64,000 bases of DNA from Chitinophaga sp. sic0106 (GCF_019219075.1 NZ_JAHUWJ010000007.1:124001-188000); one strand, 5' to 3'; positions 8,791 to 17,743 are shown, counted from the first letter of the stretch. Numbers and translations: made by a program. Notes: a model not told the origin generated them from the sequence alone.

Positions 8791-10212
8791 TTATTGTCCA
8801 ACCCTGTCTGGCGCCATGCCGGAGGGGTTTTGTTTCAATTCAGCATTCCTGATCAGCAGGCTGGTGGCAAAAGGCAGCGTGTAAGCCGGATCTTTTTCTG
8901 CCAGTTTATATTCCAGGATGGGTTCTCCCGGTTCATGCTGGTAGCGGTGTGAAATGGCCGGCATACCATACCGGCGCAGGTCAAACCAACGGAAGTTCTC
9001 AAAGCAGAATTCCTTGCGTCGCTCTTCCCGCACTGCCAGCAGTAAGGCAGCTTTATCAGCAATGGCTACATCCGTGTATCCAGGAATACGTGTACGGCGC
9101 AAACTGTTCAGGTCATTCAGCGCTTCCGGCAGTTTGTTCAGCTGCACATAGGCTTCCGCTCTGTTGAGCAGCGCTTCCGGCGTACGGAGCGTTTGTCCGA
9201 GGTCGATACCCGTAGGCAGCTTTACCACCAGCGGTACAAAATTGTTGGACTGCACCTGGATACCTTTGGTGATCCTTACATCCGCCGGATCAAAGCTGCC
9301 GCGGAAAGCCGCCGAAGGGATATAGGTACTCTGATTCGGTTGGGTGTTGCCACCATACAACCATTCCACCTCAGGGTTAGCGTAGCTGAGCCAGGTATTG
9401 GCTGCCAGCGCAGTCAGGTTGGTTAACACCCCGCCCTGGTCAAATACTTTGTTGGCTTCATCAATAGCCTCCTGGTATTTTTCCATGTACAGGTATACCC
9501 TTGACAGGAGGATATGTATGGCTGGCTGGTTGATGTGATAATCCTTCCGCACGATCGGCAGCGGGTCCATGATAGCAGCGGCTTCTTTCAGGTCACTTAC
9601 CACCTGTGTATATACCTCTTGTACAGTGTGCTGCTTCAGTGGCTTGTCCGTCATGCCGGAACTGAGTTTCAGCGGCACGCAGAGCGACTGTGGATTGTAA
9701 TTATACGGCTCGCCGTAAAGGTTGGCCAGGCGGAAATAGTAGAATGCTCTAACGGCGAGCGCTTCTGCTTTTACGCGGTCTTTGTCCTTATCGGAACCAA
9801 TGGACTGATCAATATTTTCAAGGACGGCATTACATCCCATGATCCATTTATAGTAACTGGCATAAGGTGTAGCAGCAGGATCTTCGCTGATGCGGTCCCC
9901 TACTCCGTTCATATCGGCCAGCCTGGGCTGCCAGGTATAATAGAGATAATTATATTTCGCATCGTATTGGCCTACCGGCGATTCCTGGCCGTTGGCGTAT
10001 TCGATGAACAGGTCCACATCATCATCCATGAAATACACCAGGTTCATAGGCTCTGAATTATTCATATAACCAGATCCTATTAACAGCTCGCGGTAGTCGA
10101 TAGCCGTTTTAGGAATTACTTCACTCTGCGATTTTTCTTCCAGGAACTTACTGCAACCGGAGAAGGTCAACAGACCTGTAACACCAGCTAATATTAATGA
10201 TTTAAATTTCAT
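8791..10212 (-). CDS. SusD/RagB family nutrient-binding lipoprotein
   Basis: A 473-residue surface lipoprotein that caps the SusC-type channel and captures the glycan or peptide substrate. The signal peptide ends in a lipobox (TFSGC, Cys at residue 20), followed by the usual KFLEEKSQ start of SusD proteins. Helical TPR-like segments (RAFYYFRLANLYGEPY near residue 155) and a C-terminal RREEFCFEN-type block (RRKEFCFENFRWFDLRRYG) are family marks. It follows susC by 9 bp and precedes the lipoprotein by 25 bp. The ligand cannot be predicted; the absence of glycosidases in this locus hints at a peptide or at an unlinked enzyme set. Confidence 0.92.
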   Translation of the reverse strand: MKFKSLILAGVTGLLTFSGCSKFLEEKSQSEVIPKTAIDYRELLIGSGYMNNSEPMNLVYFMDDDVDLFIEYANGQESPVGQYDAKYNYLYYTWQPRLADMNGVGDRISEDPAATPYASYYKWIMGCNAVLENIDQSIGSDKDKDRVKAEALAVRAFYYFRLANLYGEPYNYNPQSLCVPLKLSSGMTDKPLKQHTVQEVYTQVVSDLKEAAAIMDPLPIVRKDYHINQPAIHILLSRVYLYMEKYQEAIDEANKVFDQGGVLTNLTALAANTWLSYANPEVEWLYGGNTQPNQSTYIPSAAFRGSFDPADVRITKGIQVQSNNFVPLVVKLPTGIDLGQTLRTPEALLNRAEAYVQLNKLPEALNDLNSLRRTRIPGYTDVAIADKAALLLAVREERRKEFCFENFRWFDLRRYGMPAISHRYQHEPGEPILEYKLAEKDPAYTLPFATSLLIRNAELKQNPSGMAPDRVGQ

Positions 10213-10221
10213 GCGCTATGG

Positions 10222-13200
10222 TTAGAGTGTCATGTTAAAAGAAATAGACGCCATTCTGCGTGCAGGCCAGCCGGCTGTTTCAGGATCATATCCTCTCCAC
10301 TTTTTATCAAACGTAATCAGGAAAGGATTGGTCAGGCTTACCGCAGTGCTCAAACGTTTTATATGCACCTTTTTCAGCATTACCGGATCAAACTCATAGT
10401 TGAGAGAGATGGTACGGCAGCGGATAAAATCAGCATTGGCGACCATAAAGTCTGACATATTATATAACGTATACGGCGACACGCTCAATCCCGGATTTAA
10501 GGTCGGCAGGCTGATTTCAATGTAGCGCGGATTACCTGGCGGCACTGCCGGGATATTGGTGTACAGCTCATCCCCTGGCTGTTTCCAGCGGTCCTTCAGG
10601 ATGCGTGGTACATTTTGTTCCGGTGTAGGTGCACCACTCACGTTATAGTAAGCAGGCACACGTTTGGCGGCACCGAAAGCCATGGCAAACTGTGCATAGA
10701 AAGTAATATTCCTGTAGCGCAGGCTGGAGTTGAAACCACCGGTAAAATCGGGTTCCAGTTTACCGGATCTCACGAGGTAGTCCAGGTCGTTGGCCGTTGG
10801 TTTGATGTTCAGGTTGTTAAACATCGGCACACCGGTTTTACCATTCAGGCCGGCATAGGAATAGGAATAGAAAGTGGTATAAGGCTCACCATTTACAATA
10901 GCGGTACCATTCAGGTAATCGTCTTTCGTATTGGTTCTTTCGTTTTGCGTGAGTTTATTTTTCGCTTTTCCGGTGTTCACGGATACCTGCCAGGTGATGT
11001 CTTTTGTTTTCACCGGCATCACGCTGATGATGAGGTCATACCCTACGTTTTCCATCCTGGAACCAAATACGGTAGCGGCGCTCATACCATTCTCCACCGG
11101 CACCTGGCGGGAGGCCAGTACATCACTCACTTTGCCGTAGTAGTTGGCAGTTGCGTTCAGGCGGCCGTTCCAGAAGGAGAAGTCGGCACCGAAATTATAC
11201 GACCTGGTTTTTTCCCAACCCAGATCCGGATATGGCAGGGATTTAATATTGAGGGTATACTGTTTGAAGATGTTACTCAAACCACCGTCGGTAGCGATCA
11301 GGTAAGGCGATACAGCTTCCACGGCATTACCCTGGTAGCCATAGGTTGCAGAAAGGTCAAATGCGTTCAACCATTTTTGTGAACTCATGAAGTTCTCATT
11401 GGCCACACGCCATCTGCCACCTACAGACCAGGTTGGCTGGAATCTTTTATTTTTATCCTGCCCGAAGCGGTTAGAGGCATCCAGGCGGGAGTTAAAGTTG
11501 AAGATATAGCGGGAGTCGTAGCTGTAAACAGCCGTGATATATTCACTCAGGTAGTTACTACGCTGGTTGGTGATACCAGAATTGGTGCGCATGGCCTCGT
11601 TGAGGTTGTCAGCACCCTGGCGGGTCAGCAATGCCGGCATTAAAGGCACGGGTGCATAGCTTTCACCGCGATAGCGCAGGTAGCCGTAACGGGTATTCCT
11701 GTTGGATTCCAGCAGGCTGGATCTGGCTTCAATACCACCTTGTAAGGTAATATTATGGCGCAGGCCAATGAAGCGGTTATACACCAGGCTGTTGCGGAAC
11801 GTATAGCCGTTGTTGCTGGCATTCTCGAATTGTGCCAATCCTCCAAAAGGCAGGCGGCTGCCTAATTCCTCCGGTGAATTTGCCAGCACGGTGCCGAATT
11901 CATATCCTCTTGTTTGCGTGATATACCAGGATAACTCGGTACCATATGATTTAGCCGTGGAGGTGGCGGAGGTATAGGATAATAGTCCCTGATACTCCAG
12001 TCCTTTGGCTATTTCATAGCGTACATCCAACGTGGATGCCAGCGTGGTAGCCGTATTCTTGTTACCTGTGTTATCTAATTCATTTTGTATGTTATAGAGA
12101 TAGGAGAACTTATTGGGATACACCGTACTGCCTTCTCCTAATTTTTCATGATAGAAAAAGGTCCCATCGTCATTGTACATCGGGATCGTACGGGAAGTTT
12201 TGTAAGCGTAATCAAAAGGGTTTACGCCGTAGGCAAAACCATTTGTTTCGCGGAAAGTACCGTTGAGCAGGAAGTTCACCGTTAAGCGACTACCAAACCG
12301 CAGGGTGGTATTGGAAGATGCGGAGAAGGTGGTGAGGTCATTACCTTTTGCTTCCCCTTTTTGCTGTTGCATGCTCAGCGAGGTTCTGTTGGTAATTTTT
12401 TCAGAACCGCCGGAGATGCTGATGCTGTGGTTTTGGTTAAAAGAGTTGCGGAATAATAGTTTGAACCAGTCGGTATTCTGTTGTTCCAGCTTTCTGTATT
12501 GTTGCTGGTAGGTGTTATAGTCGATCTGTTTTGACTGCAACTGCTGGATTAACGCGGCGTAGCCGATAGGCAGCAGCGTGTTGGTATAGCTATCGCGTCC
12601 TTCGTAGATCTCTTTAGAAAACTGCATTAGTTCCTGTGAGTTCATGAGGTCGTACATGCTATAGTCGGGCCGCTGGCCTACGCTCAGGTTATTGTTATAG
12701 GAAACTGACAATGATCCCGGGCGTGCTTTTTTGGTGGTGAGCACTATCACCCCGTTGGCTGCCTGTGAGCCGTAGATGGCGGTTGCGGAGGCATCTTTGA
12801 GTACGGTGATGGTTTCAATATCATTTGGGTTGAGCCAGGAAATGGCATTAGAAGCCAGGAGGCGTAGCTCTTTCACGTCGCCGGCGAGGGAACCGTTTCC
12901 GTTTGGAATAGGCAACGGATCGCGCTGGATTACCCCATCCACTACCCACAGCGGCTCCTGGTTACCCAGCAGTGTGGAAGTACCGCGGATGCGGATTTTT
13001 GGGGCGGCGCCTACCTGTCCGGATTGCACCATTACGGACATACCAGGCACCACGCCTTGCAACATCTGATCGATGGAGGTTTCACCAGCTATCTTAATGG
13101 AATCGGCCCGGATGGAGTATACAGCGCCCACGTACTTGTCCTTATTGACGTTCATGTAACCTGTAACTACCACGTTATTCATTTCATAGTCCTTGCGGTT

Positions 13201-13881
13201 GAGGATGATGTTCATCACCAGGTTATTACCGTCTGTTACCAGCAGGGAGCTGCTTTGCTCTTTCTTAACGGCGTAGGCGGTATAGCCATTGGCGGATTTA
13301 CGGACGCCAATTTCCAGCGGTTCGAAACCTACCATGGTAATCTGGAGGATGGCTTCTTCAGGGAGGTGTGTGAAGTAGAAGGCCCCGTCGCCGGCGGTGA
13401 TAGTACCGCTGGCGGTGCCTTTGATGCGCACCGATACACCGGGGAGCAGTTCCCCTGCGGAGGAGCGGACCACACCGGAGATGCTGATAGGTGGCGCTGC
13501 TGCGGGAGTGGCAGCGGTCTTGCGCGACAATACAATTGTTTTGTCTTTGATCAGCCAGGTTACCGGGAGGTTGCTCAACATTTCATCCAGCAGCTCTTCC
13601 AGTGCCATCTCTTTGGCGGAGAGTGCTACTGTTTCCGATTCGCTGATGACGTTGGTATTACTGAATACAACATAGCCTGTTTGCTGTTTAATGGCAGAAA
13701 ATACTTGTTTGATAGGTATAGCTTTACCCGATATCGTAACGGATTGTGCATGTCCTGCGGCCGATACCTGCAGGATAGCCATAGTTAATAGAATGATGGT
13801 AAGACGCATAGCGAGGCAGATTTTGGTAAGGCCACGACGCTTCCCTGCATTATCAGGGGGCCAATAGCGTTTTTTTTGCAT
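10222..13881 (-). CDS. SusC/RagA TonB-dependent transporter with STN signalling domain
   Basis: An outer-membrane TonB-dependent channel of about 1219 residues that works with the SusD protein downstream. In order: signal peptide (MRLTIILLTMAILQVSAAGHAQ), an STN domain that contacts the FecR anti-sigma factor, a carboxypeptidase-D-like regulatory domain (ISGVVRSSAGELLPGVSV), the plug (TSIDQMLQGVVPGM, VLKDASATAIYGSQAANGVI) and a large beta-barrel ending in SISFNMTL. I start it at the ATG at 13881 (MQKKRYW), which matches the MQKN start of the second SusC in the window; ATGs at 13890 and 14013 are also in frame. The STN domain and the FecR/ECF genes upstream indicate transenvelope control: substrate in the channel releases the sigma factor. 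Confidence 0.92.
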   Translation of the reverse strand: MQKKRYWPPDNAGKRRGLTKICLAMRLTIILLTMAILQVSAAGHAQSVTISGKAIPIKQVFSAIKQQTGYVVFSNTNVISESETVALSAKEMALEELLDEMLSNLPVTWLIKDKTIVLSRKTAATPAAAPPISISGVVRSSAGELLPGVSVRIKGTASGTITAGDGAFYFTHLPEEAILQITMVGFEPLEIGVRKSANGYTAYAVKKEQSSSLLVTDGNNLVMNIILNRKDYEMNNVVVTGYMNVNKDKYVGAVYSIRADSIKIAGETSIDQMLQGVVPGMSVMVQSGQVGAAPKIRIRGTSTLLGNQEPLWVVDGVIQRDPLPIPNGNGSLAGDVKELRLLASNAISWLNPNDIETITVLKDASATAIYGSQAANGVIVLTTKKARPGSLSVSYNNNLSVGQRPDYSMYDLMNSQELMQFSKEIYEGRDSYTNTLLPIGYAALIQQLQSKQIDYNTYQQQYRKLEQQNTDWFKLLFRNSFNQNHSISISGGSEKITNRTSLSMQQQKGEAKGNDLTTFSASSNTTLRFGSRLTVNFLLNGTFRETNGFAYGVNPFDYAYKTSRTIPMYNDDGTFFYHEKLGEGSTVYPNKFSYLYNIQNELDNTGNKNTATTLASTLDVRYEIAKGLEYQGLLSYTSATSTAKSYGTELSWYITQTRGYEFGTVLANSPEELGSRLPFGGLAQFENASNNGYTFRNSLVYNRFIGLRHNITLQGGIEARSSLLESNRNTRYGYLRYRGESYAPVPLMPALLTRQGADNLNEAMRTNSGITNQRSNYLSEYITAVYSYDSRYIFNFNSRLDASNRFGQDKNKRFQPTWSVGGRWRVANENFMSSQKWLNAFDLSATYGYQGNAVEAVSPYLIATDGGLSNIFKQYTLNIKSLPYPDLGWEKTRSYNFGADFSFWNGRLNATANYYGKVSDVLASRQVPVENGMSAATVFGSRMENVGYDLIISVMPVKTKDITWQVSVNTGKAKNKLTQNERTNTKDDYLNGTAIVNGEPYTTFYSYSYAGLNGKTGVPMFNNLNIKPTANDLDYLVRSGKLEPDFTGGFNSSLRYRNITFYAQFAMAFGAAKRVPAYYNVSGAPTPEQNVPRILKDRWKQPGDELYTNIPAVPPGNPRYIEISLPTLNPGLSVSPYTLYNMSDFMVANADFIRCRTISLNYEFDPVMLKKVHIKRLSTAVSLTNPFLITFDKKWRGYDPETAGWPARRMASISFNMTL

Positions 13882-13904
13882 AAATTGCATGAGATTTGGT
13901 TGTT

Positions 13905-13987
13905 TAAAAAATGAGAATTGCAAAAGACCATTTGAAATAACTAAGTCGGTTATACCGTCACGGCCGCAATCCGTGGCGGTTTTTTTT
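13905..13987 (+). ncRNA. candidate antisense sRNA over the susC leader (DonS-like)
   Basis: On the strand opposite to susC, a 9-bp stem (13955-13963 with 13971-13979, 7-nt loop) is followed by eight Ts (13980-13987), a clear intrinsic terminator between two genes of the other strand. About 80 bases before it, GAGATTTG (13891-13898) matches the -7 element TAnnTTTG except for its first base; the 5' end given here is inferred from it. An RNA of about 80 nt would be antisense to the susC leader. Antisense sRNAs at this position repress glycan loci in Bacteroides fragilis (DonS family). The terminator is seen; promoter and RNA are inferred. Confidence 0.4.
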
Positions 13988-14023
13988 CCTTCTTCGTTGA
14001 TTTTATCAGGCAATATTGTCCCG

Positions 14024-14050
14024 GGCCGGTATTTCCGGCCTTTTATTTTT
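14024..14050 (+). terminator. second plus-strand hairpin with T-rich tail in fecR-susC gap
   Basis: GGCCGG (14024-14029) and CCGGCC (14035-14040) form a 6-bp stem with a 5-nt loop, followed by TTTTATTTTT. It is shaped as a terminator only for plus-strand transcripts, backing up the terminator at 13955-13987; for the fecR mRNA it lies just beyond the stop. Confidence 0.45.
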
Positions 14051-14070
14051 ACATTCCGATATGCTGTTAA

Positions 14071-15261
14071 TTATTTATTCAAAACTATCAACTTCCGTCC
14101 TTCCACTCTAAAGTCTACTTCTGTTCTCTTTAAAATCTCTAACAAATCTGTCAAGGCTATTTGTCGGCTCATCTCTCCTATAAAACGGGTACGAGGTATG
14201 CCATTTTCATATACTACTTCAATATCATACCAGCGTTCCAGCTGGCGCATTACTTCTTCGAGGCTGGCGCCGTCGAAGTTGAACAGGCCATTTTTCCAGG
14301 CCATTACTTTTTCCAGGTCTGCCTGATCGGCCAGGCTTACCTGCTGATCAGCCACTGCTGCCTGTTGACCAGGCTTCAGCACCAGGCTGGTATTTTTACT
14401 GCCGGCCAGGGCGATTACGCGCACGCTACCATCTGCAAGTGTGGTGCGCACCACGGCTTCGTTAGTATAGGCGTTCACGTTAAAAGAGGTACCTAATACT
14501 TCTATGGCAGCCTTATTGCCTACTGCTACAAAGAATGGACTGTTAACATTCCTGACTACTTCAAAATACACTTCACCGGTCACCTCCACTCTTCTTTCGT
14601 TGGCAGCGAAGGTGGTAGGGTATCTGATGGAGCTGGCGGCGTTCAGCCATGCCCTGGTACCGTCGGGCAGGGTAACCTGAAACTGCCGGCCTTTAGGCGT
14701 AGTCATGGTATTAAAATCCAGCTCACTATTTTTGCTGGCAGTGGGATCATAAATTAATTCACCGGAGGCTAATATGACGGAGGCTCCTTTTTGGCTGGCG
14801 ATTACGCCGCTTTGCATACTGTCGAGTATCAGCTGGCTGCCGTCTGCGAGGGTGAGTACCGCGCCTTGCGAGCCCGGCTTAATATCTGCCTGGTGTACGG
14901 CCAGCTGGCGGCCCACATCCTTTTGATGGGTGGACCAGAAATAACTGCCACCTGCGATCAGCAGAACGGCTGCGGCAGCGGCCCAGCCCCATTTTTTCAG
15001 AGGGTGTACCCTAATTACTTTTGGCTCGGCGAATGCAGGAACGGCTTCGCTGATTTTACGGATCATCCGTGCGGAATCATAAGCGTACAGTTGTTGCAGA
15101 TGAGCCGTCAGCTGCCGCTCATCTGTCATTTCTGCAAAAAGTGCACGGTTGGCATCGGAATCGTTGGTCCATTCCGTGAGGTGCTGCTGTTCTTCTGCAG
15201 TAATACTGTTGTCCAGGTACTTACCGATTAATTCGGCGATATAATGACTATTCTCCCTCAT
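14071..15261 (-). CDS. FecR family anti-sigma factor
   Basis: A 396-residue inner-membrane regulator. The N-terminal cytoplasmic part (about 1-85) binds the ECF sigma factor, one membrane helix follows (WGWAAAAAVLLIAGGSYFW near residue 90), then the periplasmic FecR domain (TPKGRQFQVTLPDGTRAWLNAASSIRYP split over residues about 190-215) and a C-terminal DUF4974-type domain (SLEEVMRQLERWYDIEV) that receives the signal from the STN domain of SusC. It lies 58 bp after the sigma gene and 189 bp before susC, a gap that carries the antisense terminators. Confidence 0.93.
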   Translation of the reverse strand: MRENSHYIAELIGKYLDNSITAEEQQHLTEWTNDSDANRALFAEMTDERQLTAHLQQLYAYDSARMIRKISEAVPAFAEPKVIRVHPLKKWGWAAAAAVLLIAGGSYFWSTHQKDVGRQLAVHQADIKPGSQGAVLTLADGSQLILDSMQSGVIASQKGASVILASGELIYDPTASKNSELDFNTMTTPKGRQFQVTLPDGTRAWLNAASSIRYPTTFAANERRVEVTGEVYFEVVRNVNSPFFVAVGNKAAIEVLGTSFNVNAYTNEAVVRTTLADGSVRVIALAGSKNTSLVLKPGQQAAVADQQVSLADQADLEKVMAWKNGLFNFDGASLEEVMRQLERWYDIEVVYENGIPRTRFIGEMSRQIALTDLLEILKRTEVDFRVEGRKLIVLNK

Positions 15262-15319
15262 GATATACTACTAAAACAACTAACACTTCATTATATACCG
15301 GTCTGTTTAAAAAATATTT

Positions 15320-15922
15320 TTACCGGTCCAGCATGGTCAGGGCTGTGATAAGGATGGGCAAGGAAAGTAACTTATTTTTAAGGATGGCTGTACGCAGTAA
15401 AGCCACACCTTTGGCTTTTTGGTTAAGCACGGTTTGATAGGCAATATGCAGTTCGTCGGCAATTTCAGCGGCGCCGCGGCCTTCGAGGATGGCGAGTCGC
15501 ACCACCTGCTGGCATTGAGTTGGCAATTTTTCTATTTCCTGGTGAATGAGCTGCATCACCTCAGATCGGATATAAGCATGTTCCACATCGGCAGAAAAGC
15601 GCTCCCCTGCTTGTCCTATGGCCTGATGTATATCACTATGACGTTTGGCTGCTTTCAGGTAATTCAGCGCTGCATTTTTTGCAGCGGTATATAAAAATGA
15701 TTTCAACTGCGCCAGTGAAGGGAAATCTTCTCTTTGCTGAAAAGCTTTAATGAAACATTCGGAAACGATATCCTCAGCGGCCATAGTATCGCCTATCAGC
15801 TGATCGGTAAAAAAGCACAAGGCCTTTTGGTATAAGCTATATATTTCCAGCAATGCTAATCGTTCGCCCTGCTGAAATGACTGAATCAATGCTAGTTCCC
15901 CGTATGCTTCGATGGTTGACAA
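15320..15922 (-). CDS. ECF RNA polymerase sigma factor
   Basis: A 200-residue sigma-70 family factor of the ECF class that directs RNA polymerase to the SusC/SusD locus once FecR releases it. Region 2 spans roughly residues 25-95 (DIVSECFIKAFQQREDFPSLAQLKSFLYTAAKN across residues 46-78) and region 4 roughly residues 120-180 (LPTQCQQVVRLAILEG then a helix-turn-helix AAEIADELHIAYQTVLNQ). It heads the operon with fecR 58 bp downstream. A candidate promoter is at 16005-16012 and a palindrome sits in the leader at 15973-15994. Confidence 0.93.
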   Translation of the reverse strand: MSTIEAYGELALIQSFQQGERLALLEIYSLYQKALCFFTDQLIGDTMAAEDIVSECFIKAFQQREDFPSLAQLKSFLYTAAKNAALNYLKAAKRHSDIHQAIGQAGERFSADVEHAYIRSEVMQLIHQEIEKLPTQCQQVVRLAILEGRGAAEIADELHIAYQTVLNQKAKGVALLRTAILKNKLLSLPILITALTMLDR

Positions 15923-15972
15923 TTTTAATATTTATAGGTGCGGGAAGTCACAAACGCTGGCAGAAAATGTTG

Positions 15973-15994
15973 ATTTTGCATAAAAATGCAAAAT
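15973..15994. promoter_or_regulatory. 9-bp palindrome in the sigma gene leader
   Basis: ATTTTGCAT (15973-15981) and ATGCAAAAT (15986-15994) are perfect inverted copies separated by AAAA. The site lies between the candidate promoter and the sigma start, so it could be an operator or an mRNA hairpin. Function is not shown by the sequence. Confidence 0.35.
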
Positions 15995-16004
15995 TGATGA
16001 AAAA

Positions 16005-16012
16005 CAAATCTA
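16005..16012 (-). promoter_or_regulatory. candidate -7 promoter element for the ECF sigma gene
   Basis: On the minus strand the sequence reads TAGATTTG, an exact match to the Bacteroidota -7 element TAnnTTTG. A T-rich stretch lies at the -33 distance but there is no clean TTTG. The start codon is about 80 bases downstream. Confidence 0.4.
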
Positions 16013-16088
16013 AGGTTTATAACCTTAAAAAAATAGCATCATTGTGAATTATTATTGAAAAACAACTAATTATCCGTTGTTCGGGCAC

Positions 16089-17159
16089 CTAATCCTCTCT
16101 ATAATAAAATTTCTTAATACTATTTTCTTCCTGCTGATTTTGATCATTCTGGATATAGGTAATTACAAACTCCAGTCCGTCTGCTTCATTGTATTCATTA
16201 CGATAAGTGGCCATGGTTAACTGCTCTTCCGGTTTTTCCGGATTCATGAGGCGGGTTTCAACGGGATTCCCTTGCTGATCCAGCTTTTCAACCGTATGCT
16301 GTAAGGGGGTAAACTTGTTGTTGGCAATAAAATCCTTGTCGAAATACGGAATGTATCCCTCCATTTTATTTTCCCGGAAATATTGGTGCAAGGCATCCAG
16401 GTCGTAATACCCAATGGCAATTTCCAGTGCAGAAATGCCGGCAGATTTTTTAGTCAGCCTATCTTTATCAAGGATTGCTTCCGTTGTTTTATAAAGGTAT
16501 AACTGACCATTATACCTGCCATACCAGGTTGTTTTTTCTACCTGGTTTTTTGTATTATAGAGATATTTTTTCTCCGCTGCCAGAAATTTCAGGCCTTTGT
16601 GGGAATGAAATGTTTGCTCCAGTGCCAGCAAACCGTTATTTTGATAAAGGTAGTTGACCTGGCTCTGAAAAATATCATTCTTCAGGACAGCCTTGGATAA
16701 AGTGGCGCCTTTGCTGTCGTACACGTAGTTGGTGGTGATAATACTTCCATCTGCCAGTACCCTTTTCTCCGAAACCATTCTGCCATTGTTGTAGGTATAT
16801 TTCACACTGTCCTTTTCCTCATAGGCAATGTTGTGGGTATGTTCCTCCAGGACCACTCCCTTCTCCACCTTACATTCTTTTATGTAATGCGCTTCCTTTA
16901 CGTTATGCCAGTTGGCCGTTGCCAATAATGCCGGACCAGCTTTCTCAAATCGTTTATACGTCTCCGTTGTATGGCTGTACCTGCTGAGCTGATAGCTTTC
17001 GCCGGTGTGAATGCATAAGGTCAACTCAGCACTGTGGGTGCCTGCATTTGTGTCCTTGTATGTATCCAGGGTAGCGATGGTCTGCTTTCCCTTGTTGAAG
17101 AATGTTTCTTTGATGGTGGTTGTACCGGCGTGGCGGTACACTTCTTTGTAAAGCTTCAT
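16089..17159 (-). CDS. hypothetical protein with YD/MORN-like repeats
   Basis: A 356-residue protein I do not recognise. There is no signal peptide or membrane segment. The middle (about residues 120-230) is made of short repeated beta-hairpin-like pieces (YTYNNGRMVSEKRVLADGS, YVYDSKGATLSKAVL, YLYQNNGLLALEQTF, YLYNTKNQVEKTTWY) resembling the YD repeats of Rhs proteins or the MORN-like pattern of YwqK-type antitoxins. The C-terminus ends KKFYYRED. It is single, transcribed away from the NTF2-like gene, with a candidate -7 element at 17230-17237. A cytoplasmic binding or immunity-type role is possible but not shown. Confidence 0.7.
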   Translation of the reverse strand: MKLYKEVYRHAGTTTIKETFFNKGKQTIATLDTYKDTNAGTHSAELTLCIHTGESYQLSRYSHTTETYKRFEKAGPALLATANWHNVKEAHYIKECKVEKGVVLEEHTHNIAYEEKDSVKYTYNNGRMVSEKRVLADGSIITTNYVYDSKGATLSKAVLKNDIFQSQVNYLYQNNGLLALEQTFHSHKGLKFLAAEKKYLYNTKNQVEKTTWYGRYNGQLYLYKTTEAILDKDRLTKKSAGISALEIAIGYYDLDALHQYFRENKMEGYIPYFDKDFIANNKFTPLQHTVEKLDQQGNPVETRLMNPEKPEEQLTMATYRNEYNEADGLEFVITYIQNDQNQQEENSIKKFYYRED

Positions 17160-17229
17160 AGGGGGATTAATTGCGTACTAATGTAGGATTATTTTTGATT
17201 TAGATGGTTGCTTTAAAAAGCATTAGACT

Positions 17230-17237
17230 CAAAGTTA
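17230..17237 (-). promoter_or_regulatory. candidate -7 promoter element for the YD-like gene
   Basis: The minus strand reads TAACTTTG, an exact TAnnTTTG match about 70 bases before the start codon. The nearest TTTG upstream is 15 bases away rather than the usual 19 or so. Confidence 0.4.
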
Positions 17238-17322
17238 TCTTGTGACACTTTTCAAAATTCCAATAAATCTCTCCCTAACCCAACTCCTGCTATATGATTA
17301 AATCATTGTTTTTCCACCACCC

Positions 17323-17353
17323 TTTGGGGTGACAATAAAAACAGCTAAATTTG
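17323..17353 (+). promoter_or_regulatory. Bacteroidota-type promoter TTTG-N19-TAAATTTG
   Basis: TTTG at 17323-17326 and TAAATTTG at 17346-17353 are exact matches to the -33 and -7 elements with a 19-base spacer. The ATG at 17366 is only 12 bases past the -7 element, so the transcript would have a very short leader. This is the cleanest promoter in the window. Confidence 0.7.
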
Positions 17354-17365
17354 CGCAAAAAAAAT

Positions 17366-17743
17366 ATGGAACCCCTGACAACCCAAGTAAACACAACAGA
17401 AGAGCCATTGATCCGACTCGCACTTAATCATTATCTCGAAGGACGCCCGGTAATTGACATGGAAAGGATGCGTGCAGCATTTCACCCAAGTGCAAACATC
17501 AGGACTGTCATTGATGGGGAGTTACGCCAGTGGCCATTGCAGGAGTACCTGGACCTGGTGGCACAAGCAACCGTGGTACCATGCCAACCCGAAGTAATTT
17601 CATTTAACTGGGATGGAGATACCGGTGCTGCAGTTGTGCATTTAACATTTGACACCTTCCGGTTCATCGACCGGTTTAACCTGATGAAGTTAGACGGCAG
17701 ATGGCAGATTGTGGATAAGGTGTCGTACCGGCAAGAGTTATAA
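17366..17743 (+). CDS. NTF2-like / putative lumazine-binding-like protein
   Basis: A 125-residue cytoplasmic protein of the SnoaL/NTF2-like fold, close to the family annotated as putative lumazine-binding (Lumazine_bd_2). Marks are the opening IRLALNHYLEGRPVIDMERM, the AFHPSANIRTVIDGELRQWP block, and the closing FNLMKLDGRWQIVDKV strand pair. I start at the ATG at 17366; a TTG 15 bases earlier is in frame but falls inside the promoter's -7 element. It is a single-gene unit between a good promoter and a good terminator. No catalytic role is known for most such proteins. Confidence 0.8.
   Translation: MEPLTTQVNTTEEPLIRLALNHYLEGRPVIDMERMRAAFHPSANIRTVIDGELRQWPLQEYLDLVAQATVVPCQPEVISFNWDGDTGAAVVHLTFDTFRFIDRFNLMKLDGRWQIVDKVSYRQEL

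Noticed and set aside
10615..11382. Long plus-strand open frames inside the SusC and other minus-strand genes
   Set aside because: They are antisense to well-supported genes, show no family motifs, and follow the codon pattern of the real gene on the other strand.
10222..14013. SusC start at the ATG at 14013
   Set aside because: The extra 44 residues overlap the fecR-susC hairpins and terminators and look non-coding; the second SusC starts at the equivalent MQK position.
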